A stretch of DNA of 64,000 nucleotides from Shewanella sp. NFH-SH190041 (GTDB lineage: Bacteria; Pseudomonadota; Gammaproteobacteria; Enterobacterales; Shewanellaceae). The stretch lies in NCBI RefSeq assembly GCF_024363255.1, contig NZ_AP026070.1, positions 434,001 through 498,000 on the forward strand. The letters are read 5' to 3'. The translations under genes were made by a program, and so were the position numbers. Of the stretch, positions 16,072 through 34,401 are shown piece after piece. Under the pieces are notes generated by a model. The model had not been told where the DNA came from. It saw only the letters and a list, made by a program, of their open reading frames with translations, and ran no database searches. The stretch's first letter is position 1. Each line of letters begins with the position of its first letter.

Positions 16072-18278
16072 TGGTCACCTTCCCGAGTCAGTTTGCCTTC
16101 ACTGAGCTGCGTGAGCACCTCATCACGGGGGCCGTCTGCCAGCAGATGGCCTCGGTCCAGCACTATGATGCGATCGACTAGTTTTAGCAGATGCATTTTA
16201 TGGGTGATCAGTATCATGCCCCGTTCTGTGCTGACATTTTTCATCGCACGAACAAACTGCTTTTCCGCTCGGGCATCTAAGCTGGTGGTAGGTTCATCCA
16301 TCAGCAGCAGTGGCGGATCATTTAAAATTGCCCGGGCCAGGGCGACAGACTGACGTTGTCCCCGTGACAGTGACTGTCCGCCTTCTCCCACTTGTTGTTC
16401 GACTCCTTCAGACTCCTGATGGGTGAACAGGCTGACGCCTGACAGCTCAATCGCACGGATCAATTGATGCTCAGATACCTGACGGGTACCAAACAGAATA
16501 TTGTCACGAATAGAGCCATGGAACAGCACCACATCTTGGGGCAGGTAACCAAAGTTGCGGCGTAGATCGCTGGGATGAATTTGCGCCGCATCCATACCGT
16601 CATAACGAATATGCCCTTGTTCCGGTTGTAGCAGTCCACAGAGCAATTTTGCCAGGGTTGTTTTGCCTGAGCCGTTGCGACCGATAATGGCAATACGTTC
16701 CCCCGGTTGGATGGTCAGTGACAGTTGCTGCAGTGATGGCCGCTGTGCGCCGGGATAGCAGAAACTGACCCGATCCAATTCAATTTTGCCTTTGAGACGC
16801 TCTAGGCTGAGTAGTTGTCCTCGATCATCAAATTCATCCTGCTGCTGCATAATGGTGTCGAGCTGCTGTAGGGCGCTGATGCTTTGGTTAGCTCGGGTGA
16901 TTAAATTGGCTAATTGCGCTAACGGCGCAATCGCTCTGCTGGCGAGGATAACCGCAGCAATAATGCCCCCCATGGAGATTGCGCCATCGGCAACCCGATA
17001 GACCCCCAATACGACGACGCCAATAACCGACAGCTGTACCAGCAGATTGGCTGTGTTGCTGACGCTACTGGTAATTTTTTTGCAGCGCAGCTGCCAACTG
17101 GCGCTGTGGGCCGTCATCTGCTGCCAGCTTTTCTGTACTAGCCCTTCGGCATTATTGGCTTTAATGGTTTCAATGGCACTGAGACTTTCGATCAGATGAC
17201 CGTGTTTAATGGTGGAAAACTTATTGCTTTCATCCATGGCGCGCTTCAGCTTGGGCTGCATCAACAGGGTATAGGTGAGGATCAGGACGCCACCGAGCAA
17301 CGGCAATACGACCAGATCCCCGGCAACCAGATAAATGACAGTAAAAAACAGAAGGGCAAAGGGGAGATCGACCAGCGCGGTAATGGTGGCAGAGGTGAGA
17401 AAATCCCGAATGCTGTCAAATTCTGCCATCTGTTTTGCCATGGCTCCGACACTGGGAGAGCGCTTCGCCAACGGCATGCCGATGGCTTTGGCAAATAGAC
17501 GGGATGAAATAATGATGTCAGCTTTTTTACCTGCGACATCAATGAGGTAGCTTCGTAGCTGGCGCATAAGTAAATCAAACAGAAAGGCGATGCCGGCACC
17601 AATGGCCAATACCCAAAGGGAGTCAAAGGCCAGATTAGGCAGTACCTTGTCATAGACATTCATGATAAACAGCGGCGAGATCAGCGCGAATAGGTTGACT
17701 AACACCGAGGCGATCAGTGCATCACGGTAAATGGCGCTGGATTGTCTGAGAGTATGCCATAACCAGTGCTCTTCACGGCGGTGTAGAAATGGCGCCATGC
17801 CTTTGTCATTGCGGTAAAGCTGCTTAACCAAAAATAGATAACCGGCATATTGCTGTTGTAAATCAGGGATTGTCAGCTGTTGTTGCCCGCCGCTGTCGGG
17901 TAACTGTAATGTCACTGTGTCATTGTCATGATCCACAGCCATTAACAGCGCGGCTTTTTTATCTTTGAGCAATAACAGGCAAGGCAACATCAAGGGATCA
18001 ATTTGATCTAGATTTTTGCGGGTTAGTCTGGCGGTGAGTCCTGCTCTGGCCGCTGCCTGGGGCAGTAAATCTGGCGTCAGTACTGCCTCAGTTAAAGGCA
18101 GTCCGGCGGCGAGGGAGTCGGCTGAACAGGGGGAACCAAAATGTTGGCTCAGCAGTACCAAGCTATCCAGCAGAGGGTCATCTGTGACTCGCTGGGAAGC
18201 TGAAATACGCCATTGTTCGGCTTGTGCCGCTGAGGATTGTGCTGGCTGCGGGGGAGCTTGATAAGCAGTCTGTGCCAC
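16068..18278 (-). CDS. lapB: Type I secretion ABC transporter, LapB family (adhesin exporter)
   Basis: A 736-residue permease-ATPase fusion that would drive export of the giant adhesin. A C39-like N-terminal domain (about 20-160) lacks the catalytic Cys of bacteriocin processors, as expected for RTX/adhesin exporters. Six membrane segments span about 185-470. The nucleotide-binding domain has Walker A GRNGSGKTT, Q-loop GYLPQDVVLF, signature LSRGQRQ, Walker B LLLMDEPTTSLD and H-loop ITHK. The start is GTG with AAGGA 12 bases upstream; no better ATG is in frame. A 141-base gap containing a hairpin separates it from the ompA-like gene upstream. Confidence 0.94.
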   Translation of the reverse strand: MAQTAYQAPPQPAQSSAAQAEQWRISASQRVTDDPLLDSLVLLSQHFGSPCSADSLAAGLPLTEAVLTPDLLPQAAARAGLTARLTRKNLDQIDPLMLPCLLLLKDKKAALLMAVDHDNDTVTLQLPDSGGQQQLTIPDLQQQYAGYLFLVKQLYRNDKGMAPFLHRREEHWLWHTLRQSSAIYRDALIASVLVNLFALISPLFIMNVYDKVLPNLAFDSLWVLAIGAGIAFLFDLLMRQLRSYLIDVAGKKADIIISSRLFAKAIGMPLAKRSPSVGAMAKQMAEFDSIRDFLTSATITALVDLPFALLFFTVIYLVAGDLVVLPLLGGVLILTYTLLMQPKLKRAMDESNKFSTIKHGHLIESLSAIETIKANNAEGLVQKSWQQMTAHSASWQLRCKKITSSVSNTANLLVQLSVIGVVVLGVYRVADGAISMGGIIAAVILASRAIAPLAQLANLITRANQSISALQQLDTIMQQQDEFDDRGQLLSLERLKGKIELDRVSFCYPGAQRPSLQQLSLTIQPGERIAIIGRNGSGKTTLAKLLCGLLQPEQGHIRYDGMDAAQIHPSDLRRNFGYLPQDVVLFHGSIRDNILFGTRQVSEHQLIRAIELSGVSLFTHQESEGVEQQVGEGGQSLSRGQRQSVALARAILNDPPLLLMDEPTTSLDARAEKQFVRAMKNVSTERGMILITHKMHLLKLVDRIIVLDRGHLLADGPRDEVLTQLSEGKLTREGDQ

Positions 18279-18386
18279 GTTTACGTTTCATCCTTAATAA
18301 GTAAACTGACTTGTGAAGCTATTGTGATGAATCTGGCTTTTTAAGGCAAGTTATTGTTAAAAAAGACTATTAAGTAAATTGTGAAC

Positions 18387-18410
18387 GACCGGCAGCGTAT
18401 ACTGCCGGTC
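18387..18410. other. GC-rich hairpin inside the Lap operon
   Basis: GACCGGCAG and CTGCCGGTC pair perfectly over 9 bp around CGTATA, in the gap between the ompA-like stop and the lapB start. It has no T tract. It may protect or partly terminate the upstream adhesin-tolC-ompA part of the message. Confidence 0.5.
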
Positions 18411-18419
18411 GGCAGCTGG

Positions 18420-19031
18420 TTAGCGGATATGTTTGTCCACAGAGTAGATAGTCCAGCGCATATCTGCCGTGGTGTCTTCACCTATCACTTCGGCAATAAC
18501 ACGGCGATTACGTTGGTGAGCGCGGATGCTATGGGTTGGATCGACCGGCCGGTCGAAGCTGTACCCTATGGCTTTGAGTCGATCAGGGGCAATGCCAAAC
18601 TCTTGGGTGAGGATGGCCGTTACGGCATTGGCCCGGTTTTGTGACAGTGCCAGATTATGGGCATGGGAACCGACTTTGCTGCAGTGTCCTTCAATGGTGA
18701 CTTGAGTTTTGGGGTACTGGCGCATAAACATGGCCAGCTCTTCTAGTTGGTCATAATAGCGAGGGTCCAGAAAGTGGGAGTCATTGGCAAACAGGACTTT
18801 CAGCTCCCGTCGCTCATTGATGGGTTTGATGGCTCCGCAGCCGTAATTGTCTACTTTGGCTCCTTGTTGGGTATCATTACAGCGCTCTCTGGCTTCAATC
18901 ACACCATCCTGATCATGATCTCGCAGATCGTGTAGCTGCTGGCTCTGTTGAGCCATGCTGGTGATGTCCCCAGCGCAGCCGCTTAGCAGTAGTATCGCCA
19001 GAGATGCCGTTATCGTGGTGAGATGGTTCAT
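18420..19031 (-). CDS. OmpA-family outer-membrane lipoprotein in the adhesin operon
   Basis: A 203-residue lipoprotein. The N-terminal signal ends in the lipobox LLSGC with Cys19. A short region with DHDQDGVIEARERCNDTQQGAKVDNYGCG resembles a thrombospondin type 3 calcium-binding repeat. The C-terminal OmpA peptidoglycan-binding domain (about 85-185) shows TQVTIEGHCSKVGSHAHNLALSQNRANAV and GYSFDRPV. It likely tethers the exporter or outer membrane to peptidoglycan. The start overlaps the tolC-like stop by 4 bases (ATGA). Confidence 0.88.
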   Translation of the reverse strand: MNHLTTITASLAILLLSGCAGDITSMAQQSQQLHDLRDHDQDGVIEARERCNDTQQGAKVDNYGCGAIKPINERRELKVLFANDSHFLDPRYYDQLEELAMFMRQYPKTQVTIEGHCSKVGSHAHNLALSQNRANAVTAILTQEFGIAPDRLKAIGYSFDRPVDPTHSIRAHQRNRRVIAEVIGEDTTADMRWTIYSVDKHIR

Positions 19032-20422
19032 TTAAATGCCCCTCCTTGGAAGTCATGTTCGCCGCGCCAGCTCTCCGGCCGGGTGACTCGCAGGGAGTCA
19101 AGCAAGCGGCCGGTGGCGTTGAGCACCCGGTAGCGGGCCAGCGTTTCATCGTACTCTGCCCGCAGGTAGTCTTTACGGGCCTCAAACAGTTCGTTTTCGG
19201 TATCAAGTAGATCCAGCAATGAACGTTGGCCCAGGTTGAACTGTTGCACATAGGCAGTCTGGGTTTCTTTGGCTGCTTCCACATGGCGGCGGATATATTT
19301 TTTCTGTGGTGTCAGCAGTTCATAGGCGTTCCAAGCCAGACTGGCGCCTTCGACTATTTGACGCTGAGCTCTTTCTCGTATTTCTTTTGCTTCATTGATT
19401 TTGTAAGCCGCTTCCCGCTCTCGGGCGGCATCTCGCCCCCCAGCGAACAGGTTATAACGCATTCTGACCATGGCCTGCAGATCATTGCTGTGTCCTCCGA
19501 CACTGCCGGTAAAGGAGCGGCCATCTTCACCATTAATATCGTTATTCCAGTTCCCTGACAGTTCCAGTGTTACCGTGGGATAATAATTGGACTGGCTAGC
19601 TTGCTGTTCATGTTGGGCGGCTTGAATGTCCTGCATGGCAGATTTGATGACGGGGTGATGAGCCTGTGCCAGTTTCAATGTGTCATTGAGATCCTCAGGC
19701 AGCATATCGGCATCAGGTATTGGAGCGATAAGCGCTTGGGGCGGCTTACCGGTAATACGGCGGTATTCAGCTTGCGCATCGTAGAGATTATTACGGGCCG
19801 AAATGATATTGGCATTAGCCCGAGCCAGCCGACCGGTAATTTGTGACAGATCCGCCACAGAGCCTAAACCTGAGTCAGTTCGCTGTTTAATTTGATCAAA
19901 GATTTGTTCATGGGTTTTCAGGTTTTTGTTGGCCAGGGTGAGGATTTGTTCCGCCTGCAGATAGTGGATATAGACTTTGGCAACATCCAGTGCAATATCC
20001 TCTGCGGCTGCCGCTAATGCCCACTGTTGGGCTGTGGCTTCTGCGCTGATACGGTCAACTTCATTTCCGGTGCGAAAACCATTAAACAGCATTTGCCGGA
20101 TACTGATCCCGGCTTCGCCCCGTTTTAATTCTGTCTCACCATCTTGGTTGAGGAAGTTGCGCCGGGTACTGGGGCTATTGGTATTTTCCAGTCCCCAACC
20201 GGCGGTGAGTTCAATATCGGGCAGGTAGTCAGCATAGGCTTGGTTAACCTGCTCCTCTCTGACTTTGAATTGATTAAAGGCTATGCGTAACTCCGGGTGG
20301 GTATCTAGCGTTTTTGCAACCGTTTGCTCTAACGTATCGCCGTAGCTAACCGACGGCAGCAATAGAACTGTTGCCGTCAGGGCTGATAGCCTGAATCGCT
20401 TAAAGTAGCTGAATGTCTTCAT
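19028..20422 (-). CDS. aggA: TolC-family outer-membrane channel for adhesin secretion (AggA/LapE type)
   Basis: A 464-residue TolC-family protein with an N-terminal signal peptide ending near residue 28 (LLPSVSYGD). Two homologous halves with long coiled-coil helices follow, including QAYADYLPDIELTAGWG and the matching QASQSNYYPTVTLELSGNW, and the C-terminal half has LRVLNATGRLLDSL. It would form the outer-membrane exit duct and, in Lap systems, hold the folded adhesin N-terminus in its lumen. It has a strong ribosome binding site (AAGGAGAAGG). The adhesin gene ends 38 bases upstream with no terminator between, supporting one operon. Confidence 0.93.
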   Translation of the reverse strand: MKTFSYFKRFRLSALTATVLLLPSVSYGDTLEQTVAKTLDTHPELRIAFNQFKVREEQVNQAYADYLPDIELTAGWGLENTNSPSTRRNFLNQDGETELKRGEAGISIRQMLFNGFRTGNEVDRISAEATAQQWALAAAAEDIALDVAKVYIHYLQAEQILTLANKNLKTHEQIFDQIKQRTDSGLGSVADLSQITGRLARANANIISARNNLYDAQAEYRRITGKPPQALIAPIPDADMLPEDLNDTLKLAQAHHPVIKSAMQDIQAAQHEQQASQSNYYPTVTLELSGNWNNDINGEDGRSFTGSVGGHSNDLQAMVRMRYNLFAGGRDAAREREAAYKINEAKEIRERAQRQIVEGASLAWNAYELLTPQKKYIRRHVEAAKETQTAYVQQFNLGQRSLLDLLDTENELFEARKDYLRAEYDETLARYRVLNATGRLLDSLRVTRPESWRGEHDFQGGAFK

Positions 20423-20460
20423 GACCTTCTCCTTGAAAATCCTTTTCTTATCCCGCCTTA

Positions 20461-29724
<9,264 letters not shown>

Positions 29725-29800
29725 TTATATAGCTCCCAACAGCTATTCAAAGTCCATTTCTTTGAATTAACCCACAACAAAATTCAGGTTAAGCTGTTAG

Positions 29801-29829
29801 ACAATACAGATTGCAACAATAGCCGTCAA
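29801..29829 (-). promoter_or_regulatory. Probable sigma-70 promoter of the adhesin operon
   Basis: On the minus strand TTGACG (29829-29824) and TATTGT (29806-29801) are separated by exactly 17 bases, leaving a leader of about 70 bases before the adhesin ATG at 29724. Confidence 0.55.
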
Positions 29830-30083
29830 TTTGGAGCCGTTCGCTAACATTCTGATCTGTATAGGCTATTTAGTGTGTTGTTGGATGGCTGAGTCCCAGT
29901 TTAGTGAAAAACTCTTTGTTGGTTTAGTTTTCTCGTTTAATTGCTCTTAATTTACTGTGTTTGTGTTGATAGCTGTATGCAAAAGTAGAATGTGGCATAA
30001 CAAAAATGCTGACTTGTAGGTCGATAGTGTCAGGCTGGCAAAGGCAATGTGATGGGTTATCATTCTTCAGAGGGAGAGATGAT

Positions 30084-30105
30084 AACGGGGGAGTAATCCC
30101 CCGTT
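30084..30105 (-). terminator. Hairpin after hemY, possible terminator
   Basis: AACGGGGGA and TCCCCCGTT form a 9-bp perfect stem with a 4-base loop, 38 bases after the hemY stop. The bases following on the minus strand are ATCATCTC rather than a T run, so termination would be weak or Rho-assisted. Confidence 0.45.
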
Positions 30106-30142
30106 TAACAATCAAAATATATTAAGAATTTATCAACGTTTT

Positions 30143-31312
30143 TTAGCGTATCTGCGCTGCGCGATGGAAGCTATTGAGTGCGCCGTGATCATCGCCCAGC
30201 TGTTGTTGCAGTTCACCCAGTGCTAGCCAACAATCAGCGTTAGGGGTTAATTCACAAGCGCGTTGCCAATGGTATTTAGCCTGCTTGAATTCGCGTAATC
30301 TTTGATACATTTCAGCCATAGCACGATGATATCCACCATTATCACTGCGTTGAGCTTCCAGCTCCTGCAGATAAAGCAATGCTTGGTTGTCTTCTTTTTG
30401 AAGAATTTGGCAAAGCGCCCGGATCAGATCAATGCTGGCATGTTTATGCAGCGCTTTTTGCAGCAGCTTAATGGCCTGAGCTTGTTGGTTAAAGCGCGCC
30501 AGTGCTGGGGCATAAATGGCAATAAACTCATGTTGAGAGCGATAAGCCCGGGGTAAGTCTCGCCAACATTTCTCCAGTTGTTGAGCATTGGTTGCCGCCG
30601 CTGCGGATAATTGTGCCGTAAAGATTTGCACGCTCAATGCATCATATTGTTGCTCGTTAAGCAGTTGCTTTTTCTTTATTGCTGGCAGTAACTGAGCCAG
30701 CGCTGCCCAATTTTGTTGTTGGCGGTATTGGGTTAATGCCAGTTGCAGAACAGGTTGTGGGCTTTGGTTACCTGGCGTCATCAGGGCTAATTGCTCTGCA
30801 GCCTGTTGCCAGTTGCCATCTTGCTGTAAGTAGCGGCAGCGGGCAATCATCACAGCTTGTTTAGCTTGCGGTTGGAGTTCGGCTTCAGCCAGATATTGAT
30901 CTCGGGTTTGGGACTTCCCCTGATGCTGAGCCGCGCGAGCGGCAGCAAGGAGGTTGAGCACTGGCAATTGGGCTTTAGCGGCACTTTTGGCCATTGCGAC
31001 TTCGGCCGCAGGCCAATCTTGTTCTGCCAGTGCCAGTACGCCTGTTAGCGTCTGTTTTCTGGCGGAGTGACGCTTCCAGCGTTCAGGCAATAGGCGACTA
31101 CTCAGCAGTAGGTTCAGTAATGCCACTAATAGCCATTCCACAATCTGCACTGCGCCATAAAATACCAAAATAGCCAACAGGGAAAACACCACGCTAGTGG
31201 TAATTTGGTAGTGGCCTATTTCAATAAATACTCGCCCGGTATTGCCGATGATATAAGGGCTAAGACACAGGCCGACGAGAATAATAAGCAGGTAGGCAAG
31301 GGAGCGGATCAT
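30143..31312 (-). CDS. hemY: HemY, inner-membrane TPR protein of the heme gene cluster
   Basis: A 389-residue protein with two N-terminal membrane segments (about 3-22 and 40-68). The remainder is helical with tetratricopeptide-like repeats (for example YQRLREFKQAKYHWQRACELTP and LGELQQQLGDDHGALNSFHRAAQI). It is close to the E. coli HemY length. HemY's biochemical role is unsettled; it is always found with hemC, hemD and hemX and is thought to influence heme synthesis at the membrane. The start overlaps the hemX stop by 4 bases. Confidence 0.93.
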   Translation of the reverse strand: MIRSLAYLLIILVGLCLSPYIIGNTGRVFIEIGHYQITTSVVFSLLAILVFYGAVQIVEWLLVALLNLLLSSRLLPERWKRHSARKQTLTGVLALAEQDWPAAEVAMAKSAAKAQLPVLNLLAAARAAQHQGKSQTRDQYLAEAELQPQAKQAVMIARCRYLQQDGNWQQAAEQLALMTPGNQSPQPVLQLALTQYRQQQNWAALAQLLPAIKKKQLLNEQQYDALSVQIFTAQLSAAAATNAQQLEKCWRDLPRAYRSQHEFIAIYAPALARFNQQAQAIKLLQKALHKHASIDLIRALCQILQKEDNQALLYLQELEAQRSDNGGYHRAMAEMYQRLREFKQAKYHWQRACELTPNADCWLALGELQQQLGDDHGALNSFHRAAQIR

Positions 31313-32475
31313 TGCTTGGCCTCCGCACTACCCTGTTGCAGGTTATCTTGGTTCAATAGTTGCTTCAGCAGCTTAGCGGACTGGAATGCGGTGACATCAA
31401 TATCATCCAGCTTCAGTGTCATCAGAGCATTTAATGCTTTGATGGTGTCGCTGACACCGGCATCAGATAGATTGAAATATTGCTGTATCCAGTCCCTTGC
31501 CATTTCGAGTGAGTGGCGGTAATTGATTTCATCATGGCGGTATAGTGCCAGTTGCGCTTGCAACAACTTGCCGCGAATATTTTCCACTAGGTACCATTTC
31601 TGTTCGGGTGACAATAGGGGTGTCAGCCCAGCACTGTTGTCGCGCACCACAATAAAATCTTCTGTCAGGGCATGCCACGTTTTACTTAGATTACTGCGCC
31701 AGTCACTGACGGAGTCCGACAGTTTTTCCTTGTCAGCTGCATTATCCTGCTGTGGCTGGGCATGGTTTAACGGTAAGTTATCTAAACGGTTAATAATGGC
31801 ATCCAGCGCAAATACTGTGCCGGGAATATCGACCCCTTTAATGGCTGAAACGGCGGCAATATCTTTGGCTAAAGCCTTGCGTACCGGCAATAACGCAGGA
31901 TCTTGCATCGCGGCAATCCGTTCATCTGCAGCTTTTAATAAACCAACTGCCGTCACGGGATCTTGCTCCAGCCAGAGTTTCCGCCCGGCCATTCTTACCA
32001 GATAATCAGCTTCGGCAATTAACCAATGGTCCGGGGTGCGCTCAGCCAGACTGGCTACCCGTTCACTTAATGCCTGCTGTTGGGCCGGTAGTGCTTCAAG
32101 CTGTTTTAAGCTGTCGCTAAAGTGGGTCTGTTGCTGTTGTAACGCATTGAGCTCTTGGGTTGGTTGGCTAAGCGCCTGGCTCAGTTCATCATGGGCCAAT
32201 TGTTGTTGGCGGTTGATTTCCTGCTGCTGCAACTGTTGTTGATTATAGAGGTAATAACTGCCGCCTAACGCAGCAATACTGCCAGCCAGTCCAAGCAGTG
32301 TCAGCGTTGTGAGCAGTGGGTGCCCCGCAGCTTTGTGACTCGGTGCTTTGGTTTTTACTGTCGCCGACGTCGCAGATTTAGCGGGGGTCGCACTGGAAGA
32401 GGATGTGGCATTTTTGGTTGATGAGCCCTTTGCCGGCACGGCGGGTGCTTCTGGCTTAGGCGTGTTGTTATCCAT
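31309..32475 (-). CDS. hemX: HemX family protein (uroporphyrinogen-III C-methyltransferase-like annotation)
   Basis: 388 residues from the chosen ATG. A Pro/Ala/Lys/Thr-rich N-terminus is followed by one membrane segment (PLLTTLTLLGLAGSIAALGGSYYLY). A Gln-rich coiled coil and a helical periplasmic domain with DHWLIAEADYLVRMAGRKLWLEQD complete it. Although often annotated as a uroporphyrinogen methyltransferase, it lacks the methyltransferase fold. I start at 32475 because AAGGA lies 7 bases upstream; an in-frame ATG 42 bases earlier has no such site. It is part of hemC-hemD-hemX-hemY. Confidence 0.92.
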   Translation of the reverse strand: MDNNTPKPEAPAVPAKGSSTKNATSSSSATPAKSATSATVKTKAPSHKAAGHPLLTTLTLLGLAGSIAALGGSYYLYNQQQLQQQEINRQQQLAHDELSQALSQPTQELNALQQQQTHFSDSLKQLEALPAQQQALSERVASLAERTPDHWLIAEADYLVRMAGRKLWLEQDPVTAVGLLKAADERIAAMQDPALLPVRKALAKDIAAVSAIKGVDIPGTVFALDAIINRLDNLPLNHAQPQQDNAADKEKLSDSVSDWRSNLSKTWHALTEDFIVVRDNSAGLTPLLSPEQKWYLVENIRGKLLQAQLALYRHDEINYRHSLEMARDWIQQYFNLSDAGVSDTIKALNALMTLKLDDIDVTAFQSAKLLKQLLNQDNLQQGSAEAKQ

Positions 32476-32537
32476 GGAACTGTCCTTGATGACATTCAGG
32501 CGCAGGCGCCTATGCATTCACGCCGGATGAGCAGTGT

Positions 32538-33275
32538 CTAAGCGGAATGGTCTGATTTCAGGGTGGCCAGCATGGCTTTACTGTGTGCAGCCCCGGCATT
32601 GGTGACCCGGGTCATGCCTTTGGCAATGGCCTGCGCTTCGGCCCGATTACTGGGAACTATGATATGACATGCACTGAGCCATGGAAATAATTCTTTTGGT
32701 ACCAGTGCGATAAGGTTATCCAGCATCTCAGGACTCGTCAGGAGTATGGTATCAATGCCAAATGTCTGCCATGCCTGACTTATCTGTTGTCCATCCAAGG
32801 GCGGGCAACAGCGGCGGTAGACTTCCCAGTAATGAACGTTGGCCCCGCGCTCAGTCAGTGTTTGGGCTAACAGCTCTCGCCCACCATTCCCACGAATGAT
32901 GATGACCTGTTTTCCCTGCAGTTGTTGTAACGCTGGCAGCAGCAGTAATCCTTCGCTCTGTTGGTTATCATCTGCGGCCACTTGCCCTGTAATGCCAACG
33001 TCTGCCATTGCGGCTAGGGTTGCTTGCCCCACGGCAAAATAGCGAATGTGAGCTGGCCACGGTTTCGCCAGTGCCTGACTGGCAAATTGCACGGCATTGC
33101 GGCTGACAAAAATAATGATATCAGCCTGAACAATTTGATCAGGGCTAAGCTGAGCCACCGCTGGATTGGCTTCTACGGCCATCAGCGGGGTGATCATGCA
33201 AGGGATGCCAGCGTCAGCCAAGGCTTGCTGCATCTGCTGATTGCGCCCCTCGGGGCGCGTCAGTAGCACTTTCAT
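32538..33275 (-). CDS. hemD: Uroporphyrinogen-III synthase
   Basis: A 245-residue enzyme that closes and isomerises hydroxymethylbilane to uroporphyrinogen III. Two-lobed HemD features are visible: MKVLLTRPEGRNQQ at the start, IIFVSRNAVQFA, RYFAVGQATLAAM, VIIIRGNGGRELLAQTLTERGA and LLTSPEMLDNL. HemD proteins are poorly conserved, so the position two bases after hemC is strong supporting evidence. Confidence 0.94.
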   Translation of the reverse strand: MKVLLTRPEGRNQQMQQALADAGIPCMITPLMAVEANPAVAQLSPDQIVQADIIIFVSRNAVQFASQALAKPWPAHIRYFAVGQATLAAMADVGITGQVAADDNQQSEGLLLLPALQQLQGKQVIIIRGNGGRELLAQTLTERGANVHYWEVYRRCCPPLDGQQISQAWQTFGIDTILLTSPEMLDNLIALVPKELFPWLSACHIIVPSNRAEAQAIAKGMTRVTNAGAAHSKAMLATLKSDHSA

Positions 33276-33277
33276 GC

Positions 33278-34210
33278 TTAAGCGTCTTGGTAAACCGCGG
33301 CTAGGATCTGCTTGGCACCTTTACCCAGTAGTTCATCGGCTAGGGCAATCCCTAACTGACGATATTGCGCCACTGGGCCGGTGATTTCACCACGGATGAT
33401 TTCGCTACCATCAGGATTGCCCACCAAGCCGCGCAGATATAAGGTATCACCATCCAGAGTGGCAAATGCACCAATAGGTACTTGGCAGCCGCCTTCCAGA
33501 TGGGTGTTCATTGCGCGCTCAGCCAATACCCGGTAACGGGTCTGCTTGTGTTCTAAAGGCGCTAACAGAGCTTTTACCCGCTCATCATCAGTGCGGCATT
33601 CAATGCCAACTGCGCCCTGGCCATTAGCGGGCAGAGACTCTTCTTCACTGATAAAGCTGGCAATACGCTCTTGCAGCTCCAAGCGGATAAGTCCGGCTGA
33701 CGCCAGAATAATTGCATCATATTCACCGGCATCCAGTTTACCCAGACGGGTACCAACATTACCGCGCAGATCCTTAATCACCAGATCAGGACGGGCCGCA
33801 CGTAGTTGGCATTGCCGGCGCAGACTCGAGGTACCGACAATCGCACCCTGTGGCAGTTCGGCAACACAGGTGTAGTGGTTAGAAACAAATGCATCACGGG
33901 GATCTTCCCGCTCACAGATCACTTCCAGTCCCAGCCCCTGAGGAAATTCCACCGGTACATCTTTCATTGAGTGCACCGCGATATCGGCAAGGCCATCGAG
34001 CATGGCGGTTTCCAGCTCTTTCACAAACAGCCCTTTACCACCGACTTTAGCCAGCGGGGTATCGAGAATAATGTCACCCTTGGTGCTCATAGGTAACAGT
34101 TCAACGGTCAGGTCCGGGTGAATACGTTCCAGTTCGGCTTTCACGAATTCAGCCTGCCACATGGCCAGCGGGCTCTTGCGGGTGGCGATACGAATCAGGT
34201 TTTGGGACAT
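33278..34210 (-). CDS. hemC: Porphobilinogen deaminase (hydroxymethylbilane synthase)
   Basis: A 310-residue cytoplasmic enzyme that polymerises four porphobilinogen units to hydroxymethylbilane. [15 protein letters not shown] is at the N-terminus, the catalytic Asp region is [14 protein letters not shown], substrate-binding arginines lie in [18 protein letters not shown] and [10 protein letters not shown], and the dipyrromethane cofactor Cys is Cys242 in [11 protein letters not shown]. It is the first gene of the hem operon and divergent from cyaA, as in E. coli. Confidence 0.97.
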   Translation of the reverse strand: MSQNLIRIATRKSPLAMWQAEFVKAELERIHPDLTVELLPMSTKGDIILDTPLAKVGGKGLFVKELETAMLDGLADIAVHSMKDVPVEFPQGLGLEVICEREDPRDAFVSNHYTCVAELPQGAIVGTSSLRRQCQLRAARPDLVIKDLRGNVGTRLGKLDAGEYDAIILASAGLIRLELQERIASFISEEESLPANGQGAVGIECRTDDERVKALLAPLEHKQTRYRVLAERAMNTHLEGGCQVPIGAFATLDGDTLYLRGLVGNPDGSEIIRGEITGPVAQYRQLGIALADELLGKGAKQILAAVYQDA

Positions 34211-34312
34211 GCTCTAAATCCATCTGAGATCTTAATTGCGGACATGCTAACACTTCTGTTTGTTTCTGTAAGAAATCGCTGTGCAATCTTTGAAGTGTAC
34301 GCGGTGATAAAG

Positions 34313-34328
34313 TGTGATGACGGTCGCA
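34313..34328 (+). promoter_or_regulatory. CRP-like site in the hemC-cyaA intergenic region
   Basis: TGTGA-TGACGG-TCGCA matches the CRP consensus TGTGA-N6-TCACA at nine of ten positions. Its centre is about 47 bases upstream of the start expected from the cyaA promoter at 34333-34361. The cAMP-CRP complex could feed back on cyaA, as it does in E. coli, though the sign of regulation cannot be read. Confidence 0.55.
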
Positions 34329-34332
34329 ATTA

Positions 34333-34361
34333 TTGGCGTAAAAGCGGAAAAGTGATAACAT
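34333..34361 (+). promoter_or_regulatory. Probable cyaA promoter
   Basis: TTGGCG (34333-34338), a 17-base spacer and TAACAT (34356-34361), with TGA immediately before the -10 box forming an extended -10. This leaves a leader of about 35 bases before the cyaA ATG. Confidence 0.5.
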
Positions 34362-34401
34362 GATCACGTTTTTAAAACCAGCATAGACAGGGGGAGATGA
34401 T

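Larger units (their letters stand above)
29725..30142. other. Adhesin upstream region
   Basis: A 418-base noncoding stretch between hemY and the adhesin gene, both on the minus strand. It holds the adhesin promoter (29801-29829), a GGGAG ribosome binding site 9 bases before the adhesin ATG, and a hairpin just after hemY. I see no CRP or other named operator. A short open frame at 29924-30115 has no coding character. Confidence 0.5.

Noticed and set aside
34352..34367. GTGAT-AACATG-ATCAC palindrome before cyaA considered as a CRP site
   Set aside because: The GTGA and TCAC arms are 8 bases apart, not 6, so it does not fit CRP; the better match is at 34313-34328.
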